NCBI GenBank assembly: GCA_014359885.1
Contig: JACIYN010000069.1
Location: forward strand, 1 to 43,001
Length of the DNA: 43,001 bases
Direction: 5' to 3'
From: Desulfacinum sp.
GTDB lineage: Bacteria > Desulfobacterota > Syntrophobacteria > Syntrophobacterales > DSM-9756
The notes beneath the pieces were generated by a model. That model searched no databases. It had not been told where the DNA came from and saw only the letters and a program-made list of their open reading frames with translations. This document shows, piece after piece, positions 30,442 through 37,692 of the stretch. Position numbers and translations under genes: made by a program. Position 1 is the first letter of the stretch, and every line of letters starts with the position of its first letter.

Positions 30442-32400
30442 ATGCGCATCGGTGTTTTTGTCTGCCAGTGTGGAACCAACATCGCCGGTACCGTGGACAC
30501 CCGGGCCGTGGCCCAGCGGGCCCTGGACTATCCCGACGTGGTCTTCGCCACCGACTACATGTACACCTGTTCGGAACCCGGCCAGCAGGAAATCCAGAAC
30601 GCCATCGCCGAACACCGCCTGCAGGGCGTGGTGGTGGCCGCCTGTTCGCCCCGCATGCACGAGCCCACCTTCCGACGGGCTGTGGAAAAGGCGGGGCTCA
30701 ACCGCTACATGTTCGAGATGGCCAACATCCGGGAGCATGTTTCCTGGGTCGGCCAGGACCGGGCCGCCAACACCCTGAAGGCCATGGAACTGGTGCGCAT
30801 GGCCGTGGAAAAGCTGCGGCGCAACGAACCCCTCTTCGCCTCGGAAGTCCCCATCAACAAGCGCGTGCTGGTGATCGGCGGCGGCGTGGCCGGCATCCAG
30901 GCGGCGCTCGACTGCGCCGACGCGGGCCTGGACGTGGTGCTGGTGGAACGGGAACAGTCCATCGGCGGCAAGATGGCCAAGCTGGACAAGACCTTTCCCA
31001 CCATCGACTGCTCCTCGTGCATCCTGGGCCCCAAGATGGTGGACGTGGCCCAGAAGGAAAACATCACCCTGCACGCCTACAGCGAAGTGGAGGCCGTGAG
31101 CGGCTACATCGGCAACTTCACGGTGAAGATCCGCAAGAAGGCCACCTACGTGGACTGGGACGCCTGCACGGGATGCGGCCTGTGCATGGAAAAGTGCCCG
31201 TCCAAAAAGACGGTGGACCGCTTCAACGAGGCGCTGGGGACCACGACGGCCATCCAGATCCCCTTTCCCCAGGCCATCCCCAAGAAGGCCCGGATCCAGA
31301 AGGACGCCTGCCGGTATTTCACCACGGGCAAATGCAAGGTATGCCAGAAGATCTGCCCCGTGGGCGCCGTCCACTACGACATGGAAGACCGGGAGGTGGT
31401 GGAAGAGGTGGGCGCCATCATCGTGGCCACGGGCTACGATCTGTTCGACCCCGCCCCCTACGGAGAGTACGGCGCGGGGCGCTATCCGGACGTGATCACC
31501 GGGATCCAGTTCGAGCGGATCCTGAGCGCATCGGGTCCCTTCGGCGGCCACGTGAAGCGCCCCTCGGACGGGAAAGAACCCAAGGACATCGTCTTCGTGG
31601 CCTGTGTGGGATCCCGGGACAAGTCGGTGGACCGGCCTTACTGCTCCGGCATCTGCTGCATGTACATCGCCAAGCAGGCCATCCTGGCCCGGGACCACCT
31701 GCCGGGCGTCAACTGCTACGTCTTCTACATGGACATCCGGTCCCCCGGGAAGAACTACGATGAGTTCGTGCGGCGTGCCATCGAGGAATACGGCGTGCAC
31801 TACATCCGGGGGCGGGTGGGCAAAATCTATCCCAACGGCGACCGGATGGTGGTGCAGGGAGCCGACACGCTGCTGGGGGCCCAGGTGGAGGTGGAAGCCG
31901 ACCTGGTGGTGCTGGCCACCGGGGTGGAATCGTCCCGCGGCGCCAAGGAACTGGCCGAAAAGCTTCGGATCTCCTACGACCAGTACGGCTTCTACATGGA
32001 AAGCCACCCCAAGCTGCGCCCCGTGGAAACCAACACAGCGGGGGTCTATCTGGCGGGAGCCTGCCAGGGGCCCAAGGACATCCCGGCTTCGGTGGCCCAG
32101 GGAAGCGCCGCGGCGGCCAAGGTCCTGGCCCTCTTCGCCCGGGACACCATCGCCACCGACCCGCAGGTGGCCGGCGTGCTGGAAAGCGCGTGCATCGGCT
32201 GCGGCAAGTGCCTGAGCGTGTGCCCCTTCGGCGCCATCCAGTGGAAGACCCTTCGGGACGGCAGCCGGAAGGCCGAAGTGCTGGAGACGGTCTGCCAGGG
32301 ATGCGGGCTCTGCAACGCCACCTGTCCTCCCAAGGCCATCCAGCTGCGGCACTTCACCGACGACCAGATCCTGGCCGAGCTGGACGCCCTGTGCGCGTGA
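30442..32400 (+). CDS. hdrA: Heterodisulfide reductase subunit A (electron-bifurcating flavoprotein)
   Basis: The protein has 652 residues, normal for HdrA. The N-terminal domain has MRIGVFVCQCGTNIAG with a cluster-binding CxC and CSPRMHEPTFRRA. The FAD Rossmann motif VLVIGGGVAGIQAAL is at about 142-156. Four ferredoxin motifs are present: CTGCGLCMEKCP and GKCKVCQKICPVGAV in the middle, CIGCGKCLSVCPFGAI and CQGCGLCNATCPPKAI at the end. HdrA bifurcates electrons between ferredoxin and HdrBC, fed by MvhD/FloxD. The start is ATG at 30442; the long upstream in-frame extension lies inside hdrB and is not coding. The TGA stop is followed by a heptamer array. Confidence 0.96.
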   Translation: MRIGVFVCQCGTNIAGTVDTRAVAQRALDYPDVVFATDYMYTCSEPGQQEIQNAIAEHRLQGVVVAACSPRMHEPTFRRAVEKAGLNRYMFEMANIREHVSWVGQDRAANTLKAMELVRMAVEKLRRNEPLFASEVPINKRVLVIGGGVAGIQAALDCADAGLDVVLVEREQSIGGKMAKLDKTFPTIDCSSCILGPKMVDVAQKENITLHAYSEVEAVSGYIGNFTVKIRKKATYVDWDACTGCGLCMEKCPSKKTVDRFNEALGTTTAIQIPFPQAIPKKARIQKDACRYFTTGKCKVCQKICPVGAVHYDMEDREVVEEVGAIIVATGYDLFDPAPYGEYGAGRYPDVITGIQFERILSASGPFGGHVKRPSDGKEPKDIVFVACVGSRDKSVDRPYCSGICCMYIAKQAILARDHLPGVNCYVFYMDIRSPGKNYDEFVRRAIEEYGVHYIRGRVGKIYPNGDRMVVQGADTLLGAQVEVEADLVVLATGVESSRGAKELAEKLRISYDQYGFYMESHPKLRPVETNTAGVYLAGACQGPKDIPASVAQGSAAAAKVLALFARDTIATDPQVAGVLESACIGCGKCLSVCPFGAIQWKTLRDGSRKAEVLETVCQGCGLCNATCPPKAIQLRHFTDDQILAELDALCA

Positions 32401-32471
32401 GGAACGTGAGGCGTGAGGCGTCAGGCGTCAGGCGTTAGGTGTGAGGCGTGAGGCGTGAGGCGTCAGGAGCT
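32401..32471 (+). repeat. Heptamer array after hdrA (GCGTGAG / GCGTCAG), left part
   Basis: Units start just after the hdrA TGA: GCGTGAG, GCGTCAG, GCGTCAG, GCGTTAG, GTGTGAG, GCGTGAG, GCGTGAG, GCGTCAG. The series stops where MITE-like copy D begins and resumes on its far side at 32693. Confidence 0.85.
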
Positions 32472-32690
32472 AGGAGGCTGTCCGACAATGGCTCTGCGAC
32501 TTACAAGGCCGAGGGACTTTGGTCCTCCTCGTAGCCGCGGGGCTTTAGCCCCGCGGAAAGGCTCATCGCAACTCCACGAAGTAACAGGAAATACGCGATG
32601 GCCTATCCGACGGCCGGGGGTTACTCCACAGCCCTAAAGGGCTGCGCTACGAGGAAAAGAGTCGTCCGCGGCGTTCTCAGACAGCCTCCT
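32472..32690 (+). mobile_element. MITE-like element, copy D (best-preserved ends)
   Basis: 219 bp. The terminal inverted repeat is AGGAGGCTGTCCGACAA on the left and, on the other strand, AGGAGGCTGTCTGAGAA on the right (11 bp perfect, then partial). The inner core 32530-32651 has the two palindromes starting CGTAGCCGCGGGGCTTTAGC and ending AGGGCTGCGCTACG. It encodes no transposase and must rely on one elsewhere. It splits a heptamer array, showing insertion. Confidence 0.75.
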
Positions 32691-32692
32691 CG

Positions 32693-32715
32693 GTGTCAGG
32701 CGTTAGGCGTGGTGG
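32693..32715 (+). repeat. Right-hand remnant of the split heptamer array
   Basis: GTGTCAG, GCGTTAG, GCGTGGT continue the unit type seen at 32401-32471 on the other side of MITE copy D. Between here and the floxD start (32927) nothing else is recognisable. Confidence 0.65.
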
Positions 32716-32926
32716 CTTCGGGCGTGATGGCCGGGAGGGAGCCTGGGCAGTTGCAACTTCGTCCCGGGCGGGGCCGTGACAACGAAGGGCGGCACGCACC
32801 TTTGCGAAGCAGGCCTCTGTGGGGGCCAAGGAACGCCCCTAAAGCCTCCGTGCACAAATCGAACGGAGTGGGGTTTCATCTACTGGAAAGTGACAGCCGA
32901 GAGTTGACAGCTCCATCCATGAGGCG

Positions 32927-33403
32927 GTGAGCGTGAGCGAAAAAAACGAGAAGCAACTTCGCATTGTGGGATTTCTTTGCAACTGGTGTTCCTACGGCGG
33001 TGCGGATACGGCCGGTGTGTGCCGCTTCAAGCAGCCACCGCTGCTGCGCATCATCCGCATCCCCTGCACGGGCCGCATGGACCCTCTTTTCGTCGTCAAG
33101 GCCCTGGCCCAGGGAGCCGACGGGGTCCTGGTTTCCGGTTGCCACCCCAAGGATTGCCACTACGCGGTGGGCAATTTCTACGCCCGGCGCCGGCTGGAGC
33201 TCGTCAAGCGCTTCTTGCCCTTCGTGGGCCTGGATCCCCGACGTTTTCACTATACCTGGGTGTCGGCGTCCGAAGGGCAGCGCTGGCAGGAGGTGGTGAC
33301 GGAATTTTCCGCGGTGATCCAGGATCTGGGACCCAACCCGGGCATCGGCGCCGATGATACTCCACTGGAAACCGCGGGACAGGCGGCTTCCGCCCTTGCG
33401 TGA
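32927..33403 (+). CDS. floxD: MvhD/FloxD-type iron-sulfur electron-transfer subunit
   Basis: The protein has 158 residues. The family signature of MvhD proteins is present: GFLCNWCSYGGADTAGVCRF, RIIRIPCTGRMDPLFVVKAL, ADGVLVSGCHPKDCHYAVGN and NFYARRRLELVKRFL. It binds a [2Fe-2S] cluster with the conserved cysteines and passes electrons from FloxABC to HdrA. The start is GTG at 32927 or 32933, since the ATG at 32919 is out of frame. It opens the flox half of the cluster after a 526-bp repeat-filled gap from hdrA, which may separate the two transcriptionally. Confidence 0.92.
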   Translation: MSVSEKNEKQLRIVGFLCNWCSYGGADTAGVCRFKQPPLLRIIRIPCTGRMDPLFVVKALAQGADGVLVSGCHPKDCHYAVGNFYARRRLELVKRFLPFVGLDPRRFHYTWVSASEGQRWQEVVTEFSAVIQDLGPNPGIGADDTPLETAGQAASALA

Positions 33404-33441
33404 ACACGGGACACACAGCAGGGAACCAATCCGAGGAACCT

Positions 33442-34392
33442 ATGGACACATTGCACGCACACCTGGAGGCCCTCTTCGACGACCTGGAACTGGTGATCGG
33501 CTGGGAAACCGGCTATGAGCCGCTGCGGCCGACCCCCGCTTTTCTAAGGAGCCGGGAAGATCTTTCCCGGCTCGTTTGGAATCCCCTGTGCGCCCCCAAC
33601 CTTTCCGTGTACCTGCCCGGGATCCTCAAGGACGCCAAAGAGAGCGGAAAGAAGATCGGCGTCTGCCTCAAGGGCTGCGACTCCCGTTCCCTGGGCGCCC
33701 TGGTCCAGGAAGGTTTTGTGGAAAGAGAACGGCTTTACGTGGTGGGGCTTCCCTGTCCGGGAACGGTGGACCCCGAGGCCCTGGCGGACGCGAGAAAGAG
33801 CTCGGCTCCGGTCACCCATGTCTCCTTCCGGGACGACCTGCTGGTGATCACGTCCCGGGACGGTACGGAAGAGATCGAGCTGGATCGGGTGCTGGCCCGG
33901 CGCTGCCGTCGATGCCGCCATCCCAATCCGCTCCACGCCGACGTGGTTCTGGGCGATCCGGTGCCTCCCCGGCGCACGGAACCCTCCTTTTCGGATGTGG
34001 ACGCCGTGGAGGCCATGTCCCTGGAAGAGCGGCGGGCCTACTGGGAAGAAGAACTGAGCCGTTGCCTGCGCTGCTATGCCTGCCGAAACGCTTGTCCCCT
34101 GTGCGTCTGTCGGGACCGGTGCCTGGCCGAATCGCGCACCCCCAAATGGACCACCCAGCGGGACGGGGTGCGGGACAAATTCCTCTTCCACATGATCCAC
34201 GCCCTGCACCTGGCCGGCCGGTGCACCGAATGCGGAGAGTGCGAGCGGGTGTGCCCCGTGGGCATCCCCGTGGCCCTCTTCAAGGAAAAGATGGCCCGTA
34301 TCGCCCTGGAACTGTGGGATTACCAGGCGGGGCTGGATCCGGCGGGAACGCCCCCCTTGCAAACCTTCGACCCGTCCGAGACGGGAATCTGA
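33442..34392 (+). CDS. floxC: FloxC-like iron-sulfur protein
   Basis: The protein has 316 residues from the ATG at 33442 (GAGGAA upstream; the open frame to 33400 is less likely). The N-terminal part, with VCLKGCDSRSLGALVQEGF, resembles the FrhB/FdhB-type N-terminus. Later come CRRCRHPNP and two [4Fe-4S] motifs, CLRCYACRNACPLCVC and CTECGECERVCPVGIP. It corresponds to the ferredoxin-like Flox subunit connecting FloxAB to FloxD. The gene starts 38 bp after floxD and ends 18 bp before floxB, in one operon. The letter follows gene order in described flox-hdr clusters. Confidence 0.82.
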   Translation: MDTLHAHLEALFDDLELVIGWETGYEPLRPTPAFLRSREDLSRLVWNPLCAPNLSVYLPGILKDAKESGKKIGVCLKGCDSRSLGALVQEGFVERERLYVVGLPCPGTVDPEALADARKSSAPVTHVSFRDDLLVITSRDGTEEIELDRVLARRCRRCRHPNPLHADVVLGDPVPPRRTEPSFSDVDAVEAMSLEERRAYWEEELSRCLRCYACRNACPLCVCRDRCLAESRTPKWTTQRDGVRDKFLFHMIHALHLAGRCTECGECERVCPVGIPVALFKEKMARIALELWDYQAGLDPAGTPPLQTFDPSETGI

Positions 34393-34410
34393 ATTTCGAG
34401 AGTTAAGCAC

Positions 34411-35472
34411 ATGGAACAGGCTTTTTTTCTTGCAGAGACGGAACTTCAGGAAGCCCTGGCGGGTCTGAGCGCCCAGGCGGATGTGTGGGTGCCCGCCTCC
34501 GACGCCCGCAAGCCGGGATTGGTGCGGTTCCGGCGCTTTCAGCCGGGGCTCATCGTCCGGCTGGACGCCCGCAGCCTGGTGTCGGCCAAGGAAGTCCTCT
34601 TTCCCCGGTCGGAAGCCCTGCTTCGCTTCACCAAGGAAAAGGACCTTTCGGTTCCCGCCGGCCACCGCATCCATTTGGACGACGCCCGCACCGTCCGACC
34701 GGCCGTGGTTTTCGGCTGCCGGCCGTGCGACGCCCGCGGCTTTCTCACCTTCGACCCCGTCTTCACCCAGGGACCCTACCGGGATCCCTACTACGCGGAA
34801 CGGAGGGAAAAGACCTCCTTCGTCTCTCTGGTCTGCCGGGACGCGGACGCGGCCTGCTTCTGTTCCGCCGTGGGAAGCAGCCCGGCGGACCCGGAAGGAA
34901 GCGATGTCCAGATCATCCCCGTGGACGGCGGCTACGTGCTGCGGGCCGTCACCCAACGGGGCGCCGCCCTGTTGGAGCGGATGGGCCGCCCGGCGACGGC
35001 GGAACAGATCCGGGAAGCGCAGCAGGTGCTGGACGATATCGGCCGGCAAACCGTGGGGGATGGCTCCCTCACGGCCATGGCCGACGCCTTCCGCGCCCGT
35101 TTCCAGGACGCTGGTTTCTGGCGCGCCCATGTGGACAAGTGCCTCAGCTGCGGCCTGTGCACCTTCGTTTGTCCCACTTGCTACTGTTTCACCATCACCG
35201 ACGAAGCCCGGGGTCTCCACGGGGAGCGCCTCCGGTCCTGGGATGCGTGCATGTTCCCCCACTTCACCCTGGAAGCCAGCGGCCACAACCCGCGCCCTTC
35301 CAAGGTGGAGCGCTACCGGAACCGGGTGGGGCACAAGTTCAGCTATTTTCCCGCCAAGTACGGCCGGGTGGCCTGCTGCGGCTGCGGCCGGTGCGTGCGC
35401 CATTGCCCCGTGTCGGTGGATATCCGTGCGGTCGTCCGCGATCTGCCCGTCCAGGAGGAGGCTCATGCCTAG
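34411..35472 (+). CDS. floxB: FloxB-like [4Fe-4S] dicluster protein (AsrA-related)
   Basis: The protein has 353 residues. The N-terminal domain carries VVFGCRPCDARGFLTFDPVF and CRDADAACFCSAVGSSPAD. The C-terminal domain has the alpha-helical ferredoxin motifs CLSCGLCTFVCPTCYC and CCGCGRCVRHCPVSVD. This arrangement is that of anaerobic sulfite reductase subunit A, the hydrogenase beta-like subunit, and FloxB. It hands electrons from the NAD(P)H-oxidising FloxA to FloxC/D. It overlaps floxA by 8 nt, indicating translational coupling. The combination with hdrABC, and no dissimilatory sulfite reductase C gene alongside, argues for Flox rather than Asr. Confidence 0.87.
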   Translation: MEQAFFLAETELQEALAGLSAQADVWVPASDARKPGLVRFRRFQPGLIVRLDARSLVSAKEVLFPRSEALLRFTKEKDLSVPAGHRIHLDDARTVRPAVVFGCRPCDARGFLTFDPVFTQGPYRDPYYAERREKTSFVSLVCRDADAACFCSAVGSSPADPEGSDVQIIPVDGGYVLRAVTQRGAALLERMGRPATAEQIREAQQVLDDIGRQTVGDGSLTAMADAFRARFQDAGFWRAHVDKCLSCGLCTFVCPTCYCFTITDEARGLHGERLRSWDACMFPHFTLEASGHNPRPSKVERYRNRVGHKFSYFPAKYGRVACCGCGRCVRHCPVSVDIRAVVRDLPVQEEAHA

Positions 35473-36307
35473 AGTGGTTGCCAACGCCAATCCCTATCTG
35501 CCGCACATGGGCACCATCCGGGAAATCATTCAGGAAACGCCCAACATCAAGACCTTCCGGATCGTGCTGGACGATCCCCACGAGATGGCGGCCTTCCGGT
35601 TCGAACCCGGCCAGGTGGGGCAGCTTTCCGTCTTCGGGGTAGGAGAATCCACCTTCGTCATCAATTCACCGCCCACCCGCCGCGAGTATTTGCAGTTCAG
35701 CGTCATGAAGACGGGCGAAGTGACCCGGGCCCTGCACCGGTTGAGCGAGGGGGACCCCATCGGAGTCCGGGCTCCCCTGGGCAACAGCTTCCCCGTGGAC
35801 GCCCTCACGGGCAAGGACATCCTCTTCGTGGGCGGCGGCATCGGCATGGCGCCGCTGCGGACCCTGCTGCTCACCATGGTGGATCGCCGCCGGGAATTCG
35901 GGGATATCACGGTGATCTACGGCGCCCGGTCGCCCCAGGACCTGTGCTACCGCTACGAATTCGACGAGTGGAAAGCCGCCGGGGTGAACCTCATCCTCAC
36001 CGTGGACCGCGAGTTTCCCGGCTGGGAGGAACGGGTGGGGTTCGTTCCCACCGTCCTGGCGGAAGAGGCGCCGAGCCCGTACAACCGGGTGGCCATCACC
36101 TGCGGCCCGCCCATCATGATCAAGTTCGTTCTGGCGGGCCTCAAGGAACTGGGCTACGAAGACGACCAGATCCTCACCACCCTGGAACGGCGCATGAAGT
36201 GCGGCATCGGCCTGTGCGGCCGCTGCAACATCGGAGACACCTACGTGTGCGTGGACGGCCCCGTCTTTTCCAACACGCAGCTGCGCCGGATGGTTTCCGA
36301 GCTGTAG
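35465..36307 (+). CDS. floxA: FloxA-like FAD/NAD-binding reductase (AsrB/PyrK-related)
   Basis: The protein has 280 residues of the ferredoxin-NADP reductase fold. The FAD-binding barrel has IKTFRIVLDDP and FEPGQVGQLSVFGVGES. The NAD-binding region has ILFVGGGIGMAPLRTLLLTM and ITCGPPIMIKFVLAGL. The [2Fe-2S] Cys set is near the end (MKCGIGLCGRCNIGDTYVCV). It oxidises NAD(P)H for the Flox-Hdr complex. The start at 35465 lies inside the floxB end, with AGGAGG upstream. The stop codon TAG is the fourth to sixth base of a 32-bp palindrome, so translation ends in a strong potential hairpin. Confidence 0.9.
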   Translation: MPRVVANANPYLPHMGTIREIIQETPNIKTFRIVLDDPHEMAAFRFEPGQVGQLSVFGVGESTFVINSPPTRREYLQFSVMKTGEVTRALHRLSEGDPIGVRAPLGNSFPVDALTGKDILFVGGGIGMAPLRTLLLTMVDRRREFGDITVIYGARSPQDLCYRYEFDEWKAAGVNLILTVDREFPGWEERVGFVPTVLAEEAPSPYNRVAITCGPPIMIKFVLAGLKELGYEDDQILTTLERRMKCGIGLCGRCNIGDTYVCVDGPVFSNTQLRRMVSEL

Positions 36308-36333
36308 GGGCGAATGATCATTCGCCCCTACAG
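36302..36333. repeat. 32-bp perfect palindrome overlapping the floxA stop codon
   Basis: The half-site CTGTAGGGGCGAATGA is followed directly by its reverse complement. The floxA TAG (36305-36307) is inside the left arm. It belongs to the GTAGGGGCG class of REP-like palindromes seen at 5275 and 5411. No T-run follows; it could protect the operon mRNA 3' end or act as a transposase recognition palindrome. Confidence 0.8.
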
Positions 36334-36390
36334 GCCGCGGTCGGGGATGCTTATCGGCATTGGATCTGGGCAGGAGGGGTTCTCGGCCGG

Positions 36391-36557
36391 AAGGTTAGGA
36401 GGCTGCCTGAAAACAATTAATTTGCGCCGTTCAACGCCAATTCGTCATCCTCGCGAAGCTTGTCCCCGGCTTGAACGGGGAGCGGGGATCCAGGATTTCC
36501 GACAACTTATGGACTCCCGCTTGCGCGGGAGTGACGGTTGAGAGAGTTCTCAGACGA
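36391..36557. mobile_element. MITE-like element E with different core
   Basis: The left end AGGAGGCTGCCTGAAAAC and the right end (other strand AGAAGCTCGTCTGAGAAC) match the terminal repeats of copy D. The inner core is instead GCGAAGCTTGTCCCCGGCTT at 36455-36474, then CTCCCGCTTGCGCGGGAGTG (36513-36532), a different palindromic repeat. Part of that core recurs inverted at 41091-41133. Confidence 0.5.
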
Positions 36558-36561
36558 GCTT

Positions 36562-37692
36562 CTAGGACCGGCTCAGGGATTCCGTTTCTTCGGGGAGGCG
36601 CTGGGCGGCCTTCATCTGGCACAGGGCCTTCTGGGCGGCGTTCAGCAGATCGTGGGCCCGCTCCATGGCCCCGGTGAGGCTGGCCAGGCCGATGCGCGGG
36701 CGGATGAGGATGACGGTCCGCTCGCGCCGGAAGGGCGAGCGCCGGATCAGATCGAAGAGGCGGTCCCGGAGCACCAGGGCTTCCTCCTGGTCCGCATAGG
36801 GACACACCACCAGGAACTCCACGCTGCCATAGCGTCCGATAAAGCCTTCGCCGTCCGGAAAGGTGGAGCGCAGAAGCTCTCCCACGTGGCGCAGCACCGG
36901 ATCCACCATGTCCTGGTGCCCGAAGGCCTCGTCCACGAACTCCAGGTCCACGGCCAGCAGCGAAAGGGCCGTCCCCTTCCGTCGGGCCCGGCGGAATTCA
37001 CGCTCCAGAACGGAATGAATCTGGAAGAAGTTGAGCAGCCCGGTGGCCCCGTCCCGGTCGGAGAGCTCCTTGACCCTTTCGTAGGCCAGGCAGTTTTCCA
37101 TGCAGAGGGCCACCTTGTGACCCATCTGTTCCAGCAGCTCCGTGCCGTCTCCGGGCTGGTAGTGATCGGGGTCGCGGCTGGCCAGCAGGAGAAAGCCGAA
37201 GAAAAGTTCGTGGATGCGAAGGGGCACCAGGGCGGCGGACCCCACAGGCGGAAAATCCTCGGGAAGGCGGAGCAGGGTGCCCACGGCCTTTCCGTCCAAG
37301 AGCCGCGGGCTCTGGATCTCGTCCGGAAGCTCTTGCGAACCCCCGGGAGAAGCGCAAGCCAGCACGCAGGCCCCGTCGCCGGCCCAGAACGTCTCGGCCC
37401 CGTTTCCGTTGGCCAACTGGGGGAAGAACCGCTCCAGCACGTCCGGGTGGGCCACCGCCAAAGCCACCCCGTCCAGGTCGAATCGCCGCCGGATTTCTTC
37501 CAGAAGCTGCGAAGCCAGAAGATCGAATTCCCTGGTGCGGAAAAGCACCTTTTCGATTTCCACCATGTGGCGCCAGATGGCTTCGTTGGCCGCCGCCGTG
37601 CGAACCACCGTCTCCAGTTCCCGGCGCAGCGCCTTGTTCTCCCGGATCAGCTCCGCCAGCGACATCCGCTCCCTGGGTGTCTTATCCGTCAC
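36562..37692 (-). CDS. DUF484/GAF protein with degenerate GGDEF domain
   Basis: The protein has 376 residues. The N-terminal coiled coil (LAELIRENKALRRELETVV) leads into a GAF/DUF484-like domain with LVPLRIHELFFGFLLLASRD. A diguanylate-cyclase fold follows, with DGATGLLNFFQIHSVLEREF and GRYGSVEFLVVCPYAD. The catalytic GG(D/E)EF is replaced by YGSVEF, so cyclase activity is unlikely; it may bind nucleotide or a partner. It overlaps the LOG-like gene by 4 nt, and with pcm forms a minus-strand operon. The 3' side is bounded by element E. Confidence 0.75.
   Translation of the reverse strand: MTDKTPRERMSLAELIRENKALRRELETVVRTAAANEAIWRHMVEIEKVLFRTREFDLLASQLLEEIRRRFDLDGVALAVAHPDVLERFFPQLANGNGAETFWAGDGACVLACASPGGSQELPDEIQSPRLLDGKAVGTLLRLPEDFPPVGSAALVPLRIHELFFGFLLLASRDPDHYQPGDGTELLEQMGHKVALCMENCLAYERVKELSDRDGATGLLNFFQIHSVLEREFRRARRKGTALSLLAVDLEFVDEAFGHQDMVDPVLRHVGELLRSTFPDGEGFIGRYGSVEFLVVCPYADQEEALVLRDRLFDLIRRSPFRRERTVILIRPRIGLASLTGAMERAHDLLNAAQKALCQMKAAQRLPEETESLSRS

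Noticed and set aside
30286..32352. A 688-codon open frame antisense to hdrA
   Set aside because: Codon shadow of hdrA, whose motifs are unambiguous on the plus strand.
33544..35490. A 648-codon open frame antisense to floxC and floxB
   Set aside because: Shadow of strongly supported genes with Cys motifs on the plus strand.
34411..36307. Anaerobic sulfite reductase asrAB
   Set aside because: The two genes resemble AsrA and AsrB, but no asrC follows; adjacency to floxD, floxC and hdrCBA fits Flox-Hdr.
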